NCBI RefSeq assembly: GCF_006442205.1 | Contig: NZ_VFVR01000004.1 | Coordinates: 124,001-188,000 of the forward strand | Direction of reading: 5' to 3' | Length of the DNA: 64,000 nt | Source of the DNA: Mesorhizobium sp. B2-3-12 | GTDB taxonomy: Bacteria > Pseudomonadota > Alphaproteobacteria > Rhizobiales > Rhizobiaceae | Shown here: positions 26,847 through 35,692 of the stretch, piece after piece | How the letters are laid out: every line of letters starts with the position of its first letter | How positions within the stretch are numbered: the first letter of the stretch is position 1 | Position numbers and translations under genes: made by a program | Notes under the pieces: generated by a model | What the model saw: only the letters and a program-made list of their open reading frames with translations | The model's database searches: none | Told to the model about the DNA's origin: nothing

Positions 26847-27944
26847 TCAGCTCCGCAAGGTCTTGCCGGTGTCGACGGCAAACAGATGTGCCTGCGACAG
26901 GTCCAGGCTCATCGTCATCCGCTCGCCGGACTTCAGCGGGCGCGGGTTCAGCATGCGCGAGACCCAGTCGCTGCCATTGAACTCGACGAACACCAGCGTC
27001 TCGTTGCCGAGCGGTTCGGTGACGGTGATCGGCAGTTCGATCTGGTGCACGTCCGCGGCACCGCCGGAGCTGATGCCATGGCCGGTCGGATAGATGTCAT
27101 CGGGCCGCAGCCCGAACACGACCTTGTCGCCGACAGCGACATTGGGCTTGAACTGACCGGGCAGGGGCAGCTTGGCGCCGCTGGCGAAAACCAGTTGGCC
27201 GTCGTCGACCGTCGCCTCGTGCAAATTCATCGGCGGTGAGCCGATGAAGCCGGCAACGAAGCGCGTCGCCGGCCGGCGGAACACTTCATCTGGGGTGCCA
27301 ACCTGTTCGATATGGCCGTCGCGCATGATGACGATGCGGTCGGCAAGCGTCATCGCCTCGACCTGGTCGTGGGTGACGTAGATCACCGTCGACTGCACCT
27401 TGGCATGCAGCTTCTTGATCTCGGTGCGCATCTGCGTGCGCAATTTGGCATCGAGATTGGAAAGCGGCTCGTCGAACAGGAACACATCCGGGTCGCGAAC
27501 GATGGCGCGGCCCATGGCGACGCGCTGGCGTTGCCCACCGGACAGTTGCGAGGGGCGGCGGTCGAGCAGCGTGTCGAGGCCGAGGATGGCCGACGCCTCC
27601 GCGACGCGTCGGTCCATATCGTCCTTGGCGGCGCCCGCGATCTTGAGCGAAAAGCCGAGATTCTCGCGCACCGTCATGTGCGGATAGAGCGCGTAGGATT
27701 GGAACACCATGGAGATGTTGCGTGAACGCGGCGGCAGATCGTTCACGACGCGCCCGCCGATCTCGATCGAGCCGGCGCTGATTTCTTCCAGCCCGGCGAT
27801 CATGCGCAGCGTCGTCGACTTGCCGCAGCCGGAGGGCCCGACCAGCGCGATGAATTCGCGGTCGGTGATGTCGAGGTCGATGCCATGCACGATCTCGATG
27901 TTGCCGTAGCGCTTGGTCAGTTTTTTGAGGGAAACCGTTGCCAT
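26847..27944 (-). CDS. CUT1 sugar ABC transporter ATP-binding protein (UgpC/MsmK type)
   Basis: A 365-residue ATPase with Walker A GPSGCGKST (36-44), signature LSGGQRQRV, Walker B FLFDEPLSNLDA, switch histidine YVTHDQVEA, and the C-terminal TOBE/OB domain of the MalK, UgpC and ThuK group. It drives the MalF/MalG-like permeases just upstream. It follows the second permease by three bases and is one base from the dehydratase gene, so transport and catabolism share one transcript. Confidence 0.9.
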   Translation of the reverse strand: MATVSLKKLTKRYGNIEIVHGIDLDITDREFIALVGPSGCGKSTTLRMIAGLEEISAGSIEIGGRVVNDLPPRSRNISMVFQSYALYPHMTVRENLGFSLKIAGAAKDDMDRRVAEASAILGLDTLLDRRPSQLSGGQRQRVAMGRAIVRDPDVFLFDEPLSNLDAKLRTQMRTEIKKLHAKVQSTVIYVTHDQVEAMTLADRIVIMRDGHIEQVGTPDEVFRRPATRFVAGFIGSPPMNLHEATVDDGQLVFASGAKLPLPGQFKPNVAVGDKVVFGLRPDDIYPTGHGISSGGAADVHQIELPITVTEPLGNETLVFVEFNGSDWVSRMLNPRPLKSGERMTMSLDLSQAHLFAVDTGKTLRS

Positions 27945-27947
27945 GGA

Positions 27948-28814
27948 TCAGCCTTTCACCGCGCCGGAGGTCAGGCCGCCGACAAGGTGTTTCTGGACGA
28001 TGAACGTAAGCGTGAGTGCCGGGATGATCATCACCACGGCGAGCGCGCACATGCCGCGCCAATCGATGGTGAATTCGGCCGTATAGTCGAGCAGGCCGAC
28101 CGGCAGCGTCTTGGCGCTGACCGAGCGGGTCAGTTGCGAGGCCAGCGCGAACTCATTCCAGCAGGTCAGGAAGGCAAAGATCGCGGCAGACGCGATGCCC
28201 GGACCGGCGAGCGGAAACTCGACCTGCCAGAAGGCCTGCCAGCGCGTGCAGCCGTCGATCTGGGCGGCTTCGGCGAGATCCTTGGGCACCTGGCGGAAGA
28301 AGCCGTCGATCAGCCAGATCGTGAACGGCACGTTGAGTGCGACATAGGCCAGGATCAGGCCGAAATGCGTATCGATGATGCCGAGCCGCACATAGAGGAA
28401 GAACAGCGGCAGCGACAGCGCAATGCCCGGCACCGTGCGGGTCAGCATCAGGCCGAGGAACACGCTCGACTTGCCGCGGAAGCGGTAGCGCGCGAAGGCA
28501 TAGCCCCCGGCCATGCCGATGGCGACCGCGATCACCGTCGAGGTCACCGAGATGATCAGCGAATTGCGAAAATATTCGATGACCGGGATGCCGCCCTTGC
28601 CGATGCCTGAGAACATCGCGACATAGGCGTCGAAGGAGATTTCCTGCGGGATCCACACCGGCGGTTTGGCCATGATCTCGACTGTCGGCCTGAGCGACGA
28701 CAGCACGATCCACAGGCCAGGCAGGCAGATGGTCAGCATCGCCAGGAACAGGCCGATGCGATAGACGATGCCGAGCAGCCGGCGCTTCAGGCGGGCGGAA
28801 GAATTCTCGTTCAT
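27948..28814 (-). CDS. CUT1 sugar ABC transporter permease, MalG-like
   Basis: An inner-membrane permease of 288 residues with an N-terminal helix (IGLFLAMLTICLPGLWIVLSS) and the MalG-type EAA loop (EAAQIDGCTRWQAFWQVEFPLAGPG). I start at the ATG coding MNENSSARL; a GTG eight codons earlier overlaps the upstream permease stop and may be used instead. It partners the MalF-like protein and the ATPase. Confidence 0.87.
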   Translation of the reverse strand: MNENSSARLKRRLLGIVYRIGLFLAMLTICLPGLWIVLSSLRPTVEIMAKPPVWIPQEISFDAYVAMFSGIGKGGIPVIEYFRNSLIISVTSTVIAVAIGMAGGYAFARYRFRGKSSVFLGLMLTRTVPGIALSLPLFFLYVRLGIIDTHFGLILAYVALNVPFTIWLIDGFFRQVPKDLAEAAQIDGCTRWQAFWQVEFPLAGPGIASAAIFAFLTCWNEFALASQLTRSVSAKTLPVGLLDYTAEFTIDWRGMCALAVVMIIPALTLTFIVQKHLVGGLTSGAVKG

Positions 28815-28831
28815 CTTCACCACCCCGCCCT

Positions 28832-29728
28832 TCACCACTCGGCGCCGATTTGCGTGCGCGCCGCGGCGAGCTTGTTGAAGAAATAGACGGTGAAGGCGAT
28901 CGACAGCAGGATCGAGAAATAGGCCATGGCGTTGGCCATGCCCATGCGCCCGTCGCTATAGGCGGTGCGCGCCACCAGCGTCCACAACAGCTCCGTGCGG
29001 CCAGCCGGTCCGCCATCGGTCATGATCTTGACGATGTCATAGGCGCGCGCGACGTCGAGCGAGCGGATGGTCATGGCGATGTAGGCGAATGGCATCACGA
29101 ACGGCCACGTCACATAGCGGAATGTCTGCCACGGCGTGCAGCCATCGACGCGCGCCGCCTCGATCGGCTCCTTCGGCATGGCGAGCAGGCCGGCGAGAAT
29201 GAGAATGGCGAAGATCGCCGTCGACGACCAGATCTCGGCGACCGAAATGGCGATGAAGGCGAGATGGCCTTCGATCAGCCATGGTATGGCATCCCTGGTG
29301 ATGCCGAGCGACTGCAGGGCGTTGTTCACCAGGCCGATATTGTCGTTGAACATGAATTTGAACTGGAAGCCGACCAGGATCGGCGAGAACATCATCGGGA
29401 ACATCATCAGCGTGCGCAGGATGCGTTGCCCGCGCGTCGCCTTCTCGACCAGCATCGCCAGGCCGAGGCCAAGCAGCATTTCGAGATTGAGCGCGATCGT
29501 CAGCAGCAGAACCGTGCGCCCGAACGCCCACCAGAAATCGGTGTTGGCCAGTATCGAAAGATAGTTGCGAAAACCCACGAAGACGAAGAACGTCTCGGGT
29601 TTGGTCAGCCGGAACGGCGTGAAGCTGGAATAGAGCGACAGAAGCAGCGGCACCACGACGACCGCCGCCAGCACGACGATGGCCGGAAGCAGCAGCAGGA
29701 ACGGCGCGGATGGCTTGAGGCCCTTCAT
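28832..29728 (-). CDS. CUT1 sugar ABC transporter permease, MalF-like
   Basis: A permease of 298 residues with six or so membrane segments, beginning at FLLLLPAIVVLAAVVVVPLL, and a MalF-type EAA loop (EAARVDGCTPWQTFRYVTWPF). The start is the ATG preceded by AGGAG; a longer open frame runs into the intergenic hairpin. It lies 126 bases after the binding-protein gene, with a hairpin in between. Confidence 0.87.
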   Translation of the reverse strand: MKGLKPSAPFLLLLPAIVVLAAVVVVPLLLSLYSSFTPFRLTKPETFFVFVGFRNYLSILANTDFWWAFGRTVLLLTIALNLEMLLGLGLAMLVEKATRGQRILRTLMMFPMMFSPILVGFQFKFMFNDNIGLVNNALQSLGITRDAIPWLIEGHLAFIAISVAEIWSSTAIFAILILAGLLAMPKEPIEAARVDGCTPWQTFRYVTWPFVMPFAYIAMTIRSLDVARAYDIVKIMTDGGPAGRTELLWTLVARTAYSDGRMGMANAMAYFSILLSIAFTVYFFNKLAAARTQIGAEW

Positions 29729-29809
29729 CGGGCTCCTCTGGTGTCTGGCATTCAAATCTTGGGCCGAGGCCCGATATGGTGAAACGAACAGTGCCGCCAA
29801 AAGGCGATC

Positions 29810-29837
29810 GCCTCCCCCATTTGTGAATGGGAGAGGC
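29810..29837. other. Hairpin between CUT1 binding protein and permease genes
   Basis: GCCTC-C-CCCATT (29810-29821) pairs with AATGGG-A-GAGGC (29826-29837) around a TGTG loop, with one mismatch. It lies in the gap between the binding-protein stop and the MalF-like gene on the minus strand. Such hairpins often protect the binding-protein mRNA or cause partial termination, so that the binding protein is made in excess over the membrane parts. Confidence 0.55.
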
Positions 29838-29854
29838 GGCTTTGGGAGCAATGC

Positions 29855-31174
29855 CTAGAGTTTACCGGCGTCCTGAAGGATCTGCGTCGCCTTGGCGGCG
29901 GCTTCGTCCAATGCCTGCTTGGAGGTCTTGTCGCCTAGGATCGCCGCCTGCAACTCGGGATAGACGGCGTTTGAGATCTCGATCCATTCAGGCGTCTGCG
30001 GCACTGCGAAGGCGTGCTTGGCTTCTTCCTGGAAGGCAGACAGAACCTCCTTCTTGTAAGGATCACTCGCCGCCTGCTGCAGGTCCCAGTCCCAGACCGC
30101 GGTGCGGGTCGGTAGCGGACCCGCGGCGGCCTCGAGCTTCTGGCTGTCCTCATTGGTCAGCCACCACACCAGCGACGCCGCGGCCTCCTTGTTCGGGCAG
30201 TTCTCGGTCACCGAGAAGCCATGGAAGCCCGACCAGCCGGTGCGCTTGCCGGAAGAGCCCTTCGGTGCGACCTTGACGCCGACATTGCCGGCGACCTTCG
30301 ACGACTTCGGGTCGTTGAAGAAGCCGGCCCAGCCCGGCCAATCGAGGTTGATGGCGACGGTGCCGGAGGCGAAGCCTTGGCCCAGATCGTCCCAGAGGTA
30401 GTTGGTGGTCCCGGCCGGCACCGCCTTGGCCTTGTAGAGGTTGACGAACCAGTCGAGCGCCCGGATGCCGGCCTCGGAGTTGAAGACCGGCTTGCCGTCC
30501 TTGTCGAGATATTCGCCGCCCTCGGCGACCACCATCTCATAGAAGCGGCCATTGATCGCCTCTTCCTTGCCGGCGAACTGCGTGCCGTAGAAATTGGGCG
30601 GGTTGGCGAAGAACTCGGCCTGGTCGGTGACTTCTTTCCAGGTGTCCGGCGGCACCAGGTCATAGCCGTATTTGGCCTTGAACTTGGCTTTGTTGTCGGC
30701 GTTCTCGTAAAGGCTCTTCTGGTAATAGAGCGCAGAGACGTCGAACTGCGCACGCGGCAGCATCTCCAGCTTGCCGTCGATGGTCGCCGCCGTGATCGTC
30801 GACGGCACGAAGGCGTCGATCTCCGATTTCGGCAGGAGCTTGCTGAGGTCGGTGTAGAGCCCGGTATATTGTGGCGCAAAGGAGGAATGGTTCCAGCCGA
30901 CGCACCAGTTGGTGCTGCCCGAGGCGATGTCGGACTTGAGCTCCTTGTCGATATCGAAGCCGTTCTTCTTGGTCAGGATGTTGACCTTGGCGCCTGTCGC
31001 CTTCTCCCATTCGGGGATGCGCTCGTAGAGCTTTTCATATTGCTGGCCGCCGATCAGTTTCACGTCGACGGTCACGCCTTCGAATTTGCCGGGCAAGTCG
31101 CCGGCAAGGGCGGTGCCTGCGCCTGACGCAAGCACCAATGCGCCGGCGCACACGCCGGAAAGCAGTCTGTTCAT
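29855..31174 (-). CDS. CUT1 sugar ABC transporter substrate-binding protein
   Basis: A 439-residue extracellular solute-binding family 1 protein with a Sec signal peptide (MNRLLSGVCAGALVLASGAG then TALA, cut near residue 24). Size and layout match periplasmic binders of CUT1 importers for oligosaccharides, polyols or glycosides. It is the first gene of the eight-gene minus operon 31174-23873, and its promoter is shared with the divergent iclR gene. The ligand is unknown; the enzymes downstream suggest an aldose or sugar acid. Confidence 0.87.
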   Translation of the reverse strand: MNRLLSGVCAGALVLASGAGTALAGDLPGKFEGVTVDVKLIGGQQYEKLYERIPEWEKATGAKVNILTKKNGFDIDKELKSDIASGSTNWCVGWNHSSFAPQYTGLYTDLSKLLPKSEIDAFVPSTITAATIDGKLEMLPRAQFDVSALYYQKSLYENADNKAKFKAKYGYDLVPPDTWKEVTDQAEFFANPPNFYGTQFAGKEEAINGRFYEMVVAEGGEYLDKDGKPVFNSEAGIRALDWFVNLYKAKAVPAGTTNYLWDDLGQGFASGTVAINLDWPGWAGFFNDPKSSKVAGNVGVKVAPKGSSGKRTGWSGFHGFSVTENCPNKEAAASLVWWLTNEDSQKLEAAAGPLPTRTAVWDWDLQQAASDPYKKEVLSAFQEEAKHAFAVPQTPEWIEISNAVYPELQAAILGDKTSKQALDEAAAKATQILQDAGKL

Positions 31175-31235
31175 TGGTATCCTCCCTGGGTGCGCCTTGG
31201 CGGCGCCGGCAACTCGTCACGTGACAAGAAGTGCT

Positions 31236-31326
31236 ACATTCATATACAAACAAAACATTCATCCATACGTCAAGGCGAAATTTGTTTCCGCCGGCCGCGT
31301 TCCTGCGTATATGAAAAATCGAATTC
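31236..31326. promoter_or_regulatory. Divergent promoter with repeats between sugar operon and iclR
   Basis: This AT-rich region holds a perfect 9-bp inverted repeat, TTCATATAC (31239-31247) and GTATATGAA (31307-31315), and a direct repeat ACATTCAT at 31236-31243 and 31255-31262. ATATGAAAAATCGAATTC at 31309-31326 resembles ATTTGAATGAAGAATTC at 32134-32150, before the amidohydrolase gene. These are good candidates for IclR binding that would control both directions. The -35 and -10 boxes cannot be fixed by eye. Confidence 0.5.
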
Positions 31327-31341
31327 ACTAAGGGATGAGCC

Positions 31342-32127
31342 ATGGACGACAGCGAAGACGAGCGGTACCGCGCGCCGGCGCTTGACAAGGGCCTAGACAT
31401 CCTCGAACTGCTGGCCGGCGTCGACGGCGGCCTGACCCAGGCCGAGATCGCCAAGAAGCTCGACCGCAGTCCCAATGAATTCTATCGCATGCTCGACCGG
31501 CTGGTGCGACGCGGCTATGTCACGCGGCTTGATGGCGACCGCTATTCGCTGACGCTCAAGCTGTTTGGCCTGGCGCAGCTGCACGCGCCGGTGCGCAGGC
31601 TGGTTTCCTACGCGACACCGCTGATGCGCGAACTGGCCGAAACCTCGCAGCAGGCTAACCAACTCGTTGTTTTTGATCGCGGTTCCGCTGTCGTCATCGG
31701 CCAGCAGGAGGCCCCGAATTACTGGGGCATCTCGATCCGTGTCGGCTCCCACATCAGCCTTTTCGACACCGGTTCGGGCCATGTCCTACTCGCATTCCGT
31801 TCACCGGAAGAGCGGCGGATGATGATTTCGGAGCACGTCCGCAGCACCGACAAGACGGCGCAGCCGGCCGAGTTCTTTACCCGGCTCGATCAGATCCGCG
31901 ACCGCGGCTACGAGATGATGGCTTCCATGCAGACGGCAGGCGTCTTCAACCTGTCGGCACCGGTGCGCGGGTCCGACGGCAATGCCATTGCCGCGCTGTC
32001 GATCCCCTACATCACAGTGGTCAATGCGCCGTCCGCGCCCGACATCACGCGAACCATCGAACTGTTGCTGGCAACCTGCGAAAAGCTGTCGCATCTGGCC
32101 GGGTCGGCTGTGGGCTCATCGGCCTAA
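31342..32127 (+). CDS. IclR family transcriptional regulator
   Basis: A 261-residue IclR-type regulator with an N-terminal winged helix (LTQAEIAKKLDRSPNEFYRMLDRLV) and the GAF-like IclR effector domain, including FDTGSGHVLLA and the closing SIPYITV segment. GGGA lies before the ATG. It sits between two large minus-strand transport-catabolism operons, divergent from the first and followed by the amidohydrolase gene, so it is the likely local regulator of the sugar island. IclR proteins often sense a pathway intermediate such as a keto-deoxy acid. Confidence 0.9.
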   Translation: MDDSEDERYRAPALDKGLDILELLAGVDGGLTQAEIAKKLDRSPNEFYRMLDRLVRRGYVTRLDGDRYSLTLKLFGLAQLHAPVRRLVSYATPLMRELAETSQQANQLVVFDRGSAVVIGQQEAPNYWGISIRVGSHISLFDTGSGHVLLAFRSPEERRMMISEHVRSTDKTAQPAEFFTRLDQIRDRGYEMMASMQTAGVFNLSAPVRGSDGNAIAALSIPYITVVNAPSAPDITRTIELLLATCEKLSHLAGSAVGSSA

Positions 32128-32191
32128 ATTCTTATTTGAATGAAGAATTCCTCCGTGAGATGATCCGGAGAGCCTAGGGGAGGAGCCCGCC

Positions 32192-33031
32192 ATGATCATC
32201 GACACCCATCTGCATCTCATCGATCGCTCGGCCTTGCGCTATCCCTGGCTGGCCGGTGTGCCGGCGCTGAACCGCGACTTCTCCTACGAGGAATACGCCG
32301 CGGAGGCGCAGCGGGCAGGTGTTGGGTACGTGCTGCACATGGAGGTCGATGTCGATCCGACCGATATCGAGGCGGAGACCGCCCGTGTCGAGGGCCTGTC
32401 ACGACAGGCGGGCAGCATGCTGGTCGGAGCGATCGCATCTTGCCGGCCCGAGGAGGCGGATTTCCCGGCCTATCTCGAACGCCAGCGGGCAAATCCCTTC
32501 GTCAAGGGCTTCCGCCGCGTCCTCCACGTCGTCCCCGACGATCTTTCGGAAGGCGCACTGTTTCGGGACAACATCAAGCGGCTTGCCGGCACCGGTCTGA
32601 CCTTCGACCTCGTCGTGCTGCCGCATCAGATCCCCAAGGCGATCGCGCTGGCCGACCTGGCGCCCGACGTCCAGTTCGTGCTTGATCATTGCGGCGTCCC
32701 CGACATCAAGGGCAATAGCGAACACCCCTGGCGCGAGCATATGAGCGAGATCGCGCGGCGCCCGAACGTGATGGCCAAGATTTCAGGCGTTGTCGCCTAT
32801 GCCGATGCCTCCAGCTGGATCGTCGAGACGCTACGGCCTTACGTCGAACACACCATCAATGCATTCGGCTGGGACCGTGTCGTCTGGGGCAGCGACTGGC
32901 CGGTCTGCACGCTTGGCGGCGGCCTGTCGACCTGGGTGGCGGCGACCCATGCGCTGCTTTCCGGCTGCAGCGTTGCCGAGCGCGACAGGCTGTTGTCGGG
33001 AAATGCCCGCAAGTTGTGGCGGTTGCCGTAG
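32192..33031 (+). CDS. Amidohydrolase-family lactonase (fuconolactonase-like)
   Basis: A 279-residue TIM-barrel amidohydrolase-2 protein. The metal-site start DTHLHL (His6, His8), the central LDHCGVPD histidine and the VWGSDWPV aspartate near the C-terminus are all present. The group includes L-fuconolactonase, L-rhamnono-lactonase and pyrone-dicarboxylate lactonase. In this setting it probably opens the lactone formed by the Gfo/Idh/MocA dehydrogenase, giving the acid for the enolase-superfamily enzyme. A strong GGGGAGGAG precedes the ATG, and it follows iclR by 64 bases. Its stop faces the permease gene six bases away. Confidence 0.82.
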   Translation: MIIDTHLHLIDRSALRYPWLAGVPALNRDFSYEEYAAEAQRAGVGYVLHMEVDVDPTDIEAETARVEGLSRQAGSMLVGAIASCRPEEADFPAYLERQRANPFVKGFRRVLHVVPDDLSEGALFRDNIKRLAGTGLTFDLVVLPHQIPKAIALADLAPDVQFVLDHCGVPDIKGNSEHPWREHMSEIARRPNVMAKISGVVAYADASSWIVETLRPYVEHTINAFGWDRVVWGSDWPVCTLGGGLSTWVAATHALLSGCSVAERDRLLSGNARKLWRLP

Positions 33032-33037
33032 CAGCCC

Positions 33038-34006
33038 TCAGATGGTCGTCGAGACGTGCCGCTCGCGACCGTACAGCGAGACCAGCAGCACGATGATGAA
33101 GCCCAGCGCTGCCTGCACCGCCGAGGGCTGGAAGCCGAGGCCGATCAGCAGCGTGTTGATTTCGGTCAGCACCAGCACGCCGGCGATCGTGCCGAGATAG
33201 CTGCCGCGGCCTCCGACCAGTGCCGCGCCGCCGACGACAACGGCTGCGATGGTCTGGAACAGATAGGGCTGGCCGACATCGCCATAGGCCGAGCCGGTGA
33301 AACCGAGCAGCAGTACGCCCGCCACGGCGGCGAAGAAGGCGCTCGCCGCATAGGTGACCACCCACATGCGCACCGGGTCGATCAGCGCCAGCGGCGCGGC
33401 GCCAGGATTACTGCCCAGCGCGTATAGCCGGCGACCGTAAGCCGTTCGTTCCAGCACCAGGACGACGAGCGCCGCCAGCACGATGAAGCTCGGCACCAGC
33501 CACGGCACCGGCAGCGGTCCGGCCGATCCGCCGATCGAGACGAAGCTCGAAACCGCTTGCGGCGCGGAGCCCGAGGGGAAGCCGGCGGTCCACAGCAGCA
33601 CGAGACCCTGCACGACCATGCCGATGCCGAGCGTGACGATCAGCGGCTGGATATCGAGGCTGCGCGAGATCAGCCCGTTCAGCCCGCCGATAAGCAATGC
33701 CAGCACGCCGACGAGGCCGCAGACAAGGACAAAATTCCAGCCATCGCCATAGAGCTGTGCGGCCACGACGTTGGCGAAGCCGATGACGAAGGGAATCGAC
33801 AAATCGATACCGCCCATGATGACGACGAGCGTCTGGCCGATCGAGGCGACGGCAAGCAGCGAAGCAAGCACCAGCATGGCGCGCACGGCAAATGGCGAGG
33901 AGTAACCGGGAATGAGGATCGTGCCCGCGAGATGCAGGAGCGCTGCCACACAGAAGGCGCCGACGGCGCGGGCGTTGGTTGTCGCGAACAGATTTCGGCC
34001 CGCCAT
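33038..34006 (-). CDS. CUT2 sugar ABC transporter permease (RbsC-like), second
   Basis: A 322-residue inner-membrane permease of the ribose/xylose (RbsC) family. It is mostly hydrophobic, with the family segment MGGIDLSIPFVIGFANV near residues 65-80 and a C-terminal VLTEINTLLIGLGFQPSAVQ. It starts one base after the other permease gene and is the last gene of the operon. CUT2 importers often use two RbsC-like subunits, as here. Confidence 0.87.
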   Translation of the reverse strand: MAGRNLFATTNARAVGAFCVAALLHLAGTILIPGYSSPFAVRAMLVLASLLAVASIGQTLVVIMGGIDLSIPFVIGFANVVAAQLYGDGWNFVLVCGLVGVLALLIGGLNGLISRSLDIQPLIVTLGIGMVVQGLVLLWTAGFPSGSAPQAVSSFVSIGGSAGPLPVPWLVPSFIVLAALVVLVLERTAYGRRLYALGSNPGAAPLALIDPVRMWVVTYAASAFFAAVAGVLLLGFTGSAYGDVGQPYLFQTIAAVVVGGAALVGGRGSYLGTIAGVLVLTEINTLLIGLGFQPSAVQAALGFIIVLLVSLYGRERHVSTTI

Positions 34007-34007
34007 G

Positions 34008-34952
34008 TCAGCGCCCTCTCATGGCAAGACGCTCCTGCGCTGCTGTCAGCATCACCGCCAGCACGAGGATGGCGCCGTAGGCGATCTGCAGCACGAAGGT
34101 CGAGACGTTAAATGTCGTCAGCACGCTCTGCAAAAGGAAGATGTCGATGGCGCCGATCGCGGCACCAGCGACGCCGCCACGCCCGCCTGCCAGGCTGACG
34201 CCACCGAGAGCGACCGCGGCGATGGCGATCAGTGTGTAGGTCGGCCCGATATTGGGGTCGGCCGAGCCGATCAGCGCCGTCAGCATCAGCCCGGCACAGC
34301 CGCCGAGAACACCTGACATGACATAGGCGATGAAGCGCACGCGCGTGACGTCGACGCCGGCGGTGTAGGCGGCACGGTCGTCGCTGCCGACCGCCATCAG
34401 CTGGTCGTAGTAAGGCGTGCGCCGCACCAGCCCCCAAGCAATGAACATCAACAGCAGCGGCAGCATCGACCAAGGACCCGCCAGCGCCTTCAGCCAGGCC
34501 GGCGCCGGGCCGATCGGTGCGGGCAGGATCGTCAGCGTCACGCCGGTCAGGATCAGATAGGTGCCGAGCGTGGCGACGATAGGCTGGATACGCACGACGG
34601 TCGCTAGAAAACCGTTGGCCACGCCGACCAGCGCGCCGATGAGCAGAGCCGCCGGGACAAGCAGCAGCGGCGACGAGATGCCGGCCTTGAGGAACAGCAC
34701 CTCGATCACGGCGGCGTTGACGAAGCCCATCAACGGCCCGACCGAGATATCGATGCCGCCCCGTCCGGCAAGGATCGCCGGCGTCGAGGCGATGGCCGCG
34801 CCGATCAAAGGTGCCGCCAGTCCGATCAGCGCGCCCCACGACCCCGGCTGGAAGCGTGCCGGATTGAGGATGAGATTGACCGCCAGCAGGATGACCAGCA
34901 GCACGACGGCGAAACCGACGCTCCGCGAAAGAGACAGAAGGCGTGTACTCAT
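34008..34952 (-). CDS. CUT2 sugar ABC transporter permease (RbsC-like), first
   Basis: A 314-residue RbsC-type permease with the family segment GGIDISVGPLMGFVN near residue 65 and about ten hydrophobic segments. Its ATG overlaps the stop of the ATPase second-half gene by four bases. It pairs with the next permease to form the membrane channel of the CUT2 importer. Confidence 0.87.
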   Translation of the reverse strand: MSTRLLSLSRSVGFAVVLLVILLAVNLILNPARFQPGSWGALIGLAAPLIGAAIASTPAILAGRGGIDISVGPLMGFVNAAVIEVLFLKAGISSPLLLVPAALLIGALVGVANGFLATVVRIQPIVATLGTYLILTGVTLTILPAPIGPAPAWLKALAGPWSMLPLLLMFIAWGLVRRTPYYDQLMAVGSDDRAAYTAGVDVTRVRFIAYVMSGVLGGCAGLMLTALIGSADPNIGPTYTLIAIAAVALGGVSLAGGRGGVAGAAIGAIDIFLLQSVLTTFNVSTFVLQIAYGAILVLAVMLTAAQERLAMRGR

Positions 34953-35692
34953 GCCGCACGTCCGAACATGGCCGATATCACGCCATCGGTGTTCATGGCT
35001 TCGCCGGCAATTTCCGCTGCAACCTCGTTTTCCCTGAACACCAGCACGCGATGGCAGAGGAGCAAGATCTCTTCGATCTCGCTGGACAGGATGACAAGCC
35101 CCATGCCGTCGGCGGCCAGCCCGCGAAAGACATCGTAGAGAACATGGCGGGTCGCCACGTCGACGCCGCGCGTCGGGTCGTTGAGAAGCAGGATCGCGGG
35201 TTCCAGCGCCAGCGCCCGCGCCAGCAGCACCTTCTGCTGGTTGCCGCCCGACAGGGTGGTTATCGGCGCATCGGGCCGGGGCGCCACGATCGACAGCTTT
35301 TCGCGGTAGAGTTCGTAGCGCGCCTTGCGCGCCGCTGGACTGATCAAACCAAGGCGGGTATCGCGCGACAGGGTCGATACGGCGAAATTGTCGAGCACCG
35401 ACTGTGTGGGAAATATGCCGTTCGCGCGTCGGTCACGCGGCAGATAGGCGACGCCGCTGGCGACGGCCTTGCGGAACCCGATGATCTTGTGCGCCCCGCC
35501 GGGCAGGTCGAGCGTGATCGAGCCGCCAAGCGGCGGTACCAGGCCGGCGAGCATTTTCAGGAATAGTTCCTGGCCATGTCCGTCGAGGCCGGCAAGGCCG
35601 ACGATCTCGCCCGGCGCGATGGCCTGCGTGATCGGGCTGGCGCCGGGCGCGATGACGAGGTTGCGAACGGTGAGGGTGCCGCGATCAGCCAT
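34949..35692 (-). CDS. CUT2 ATPase, second (C-terminal RbsA-like) half as own gene
   Basis: A 247-residue protein equal to the C-terminal nucleotide-binding half of RbsA/MglA-type ATPases. Walker A is degenerate: GLDGHGQEL (35-43) has Gln41 in place of the lysine. Walker B is NDPTRGVD, with Asn171-Asp172 where Asp-Glu is usual. The signature LSGGNQQKV (147-155) is canonical. It can thus supply only the signature side of an active ATP site, with the Walker side coming from the first-half protein. Its ATG overlaps the stop of that gene by eight bases. In most CUT2 systems the halves are one polypeptide of about 500 residues. Confidence 0.87.
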   Translation of the reverse strand: MADRGTLTVRNLVIAPGASPITQAIAPGEIVGLAGLDGHGQELFLKMLAGLVPPLGGSITLDLPGGAHKIIGFRKAVASGVAYLPRDRRANGIFPTQSVLDNFAVSTLSRDTRLGLISPAARKARYELYREKLSIVAPRPDAPITTLSGGNQQKVLLARALALEPAILLLNDPTRGVDVATRHVLYDVFRGLAADGMGLVILSSEIEEILLLCHRVLVFRENEVAAEIAGEAMNTDGVISAMFGRAA

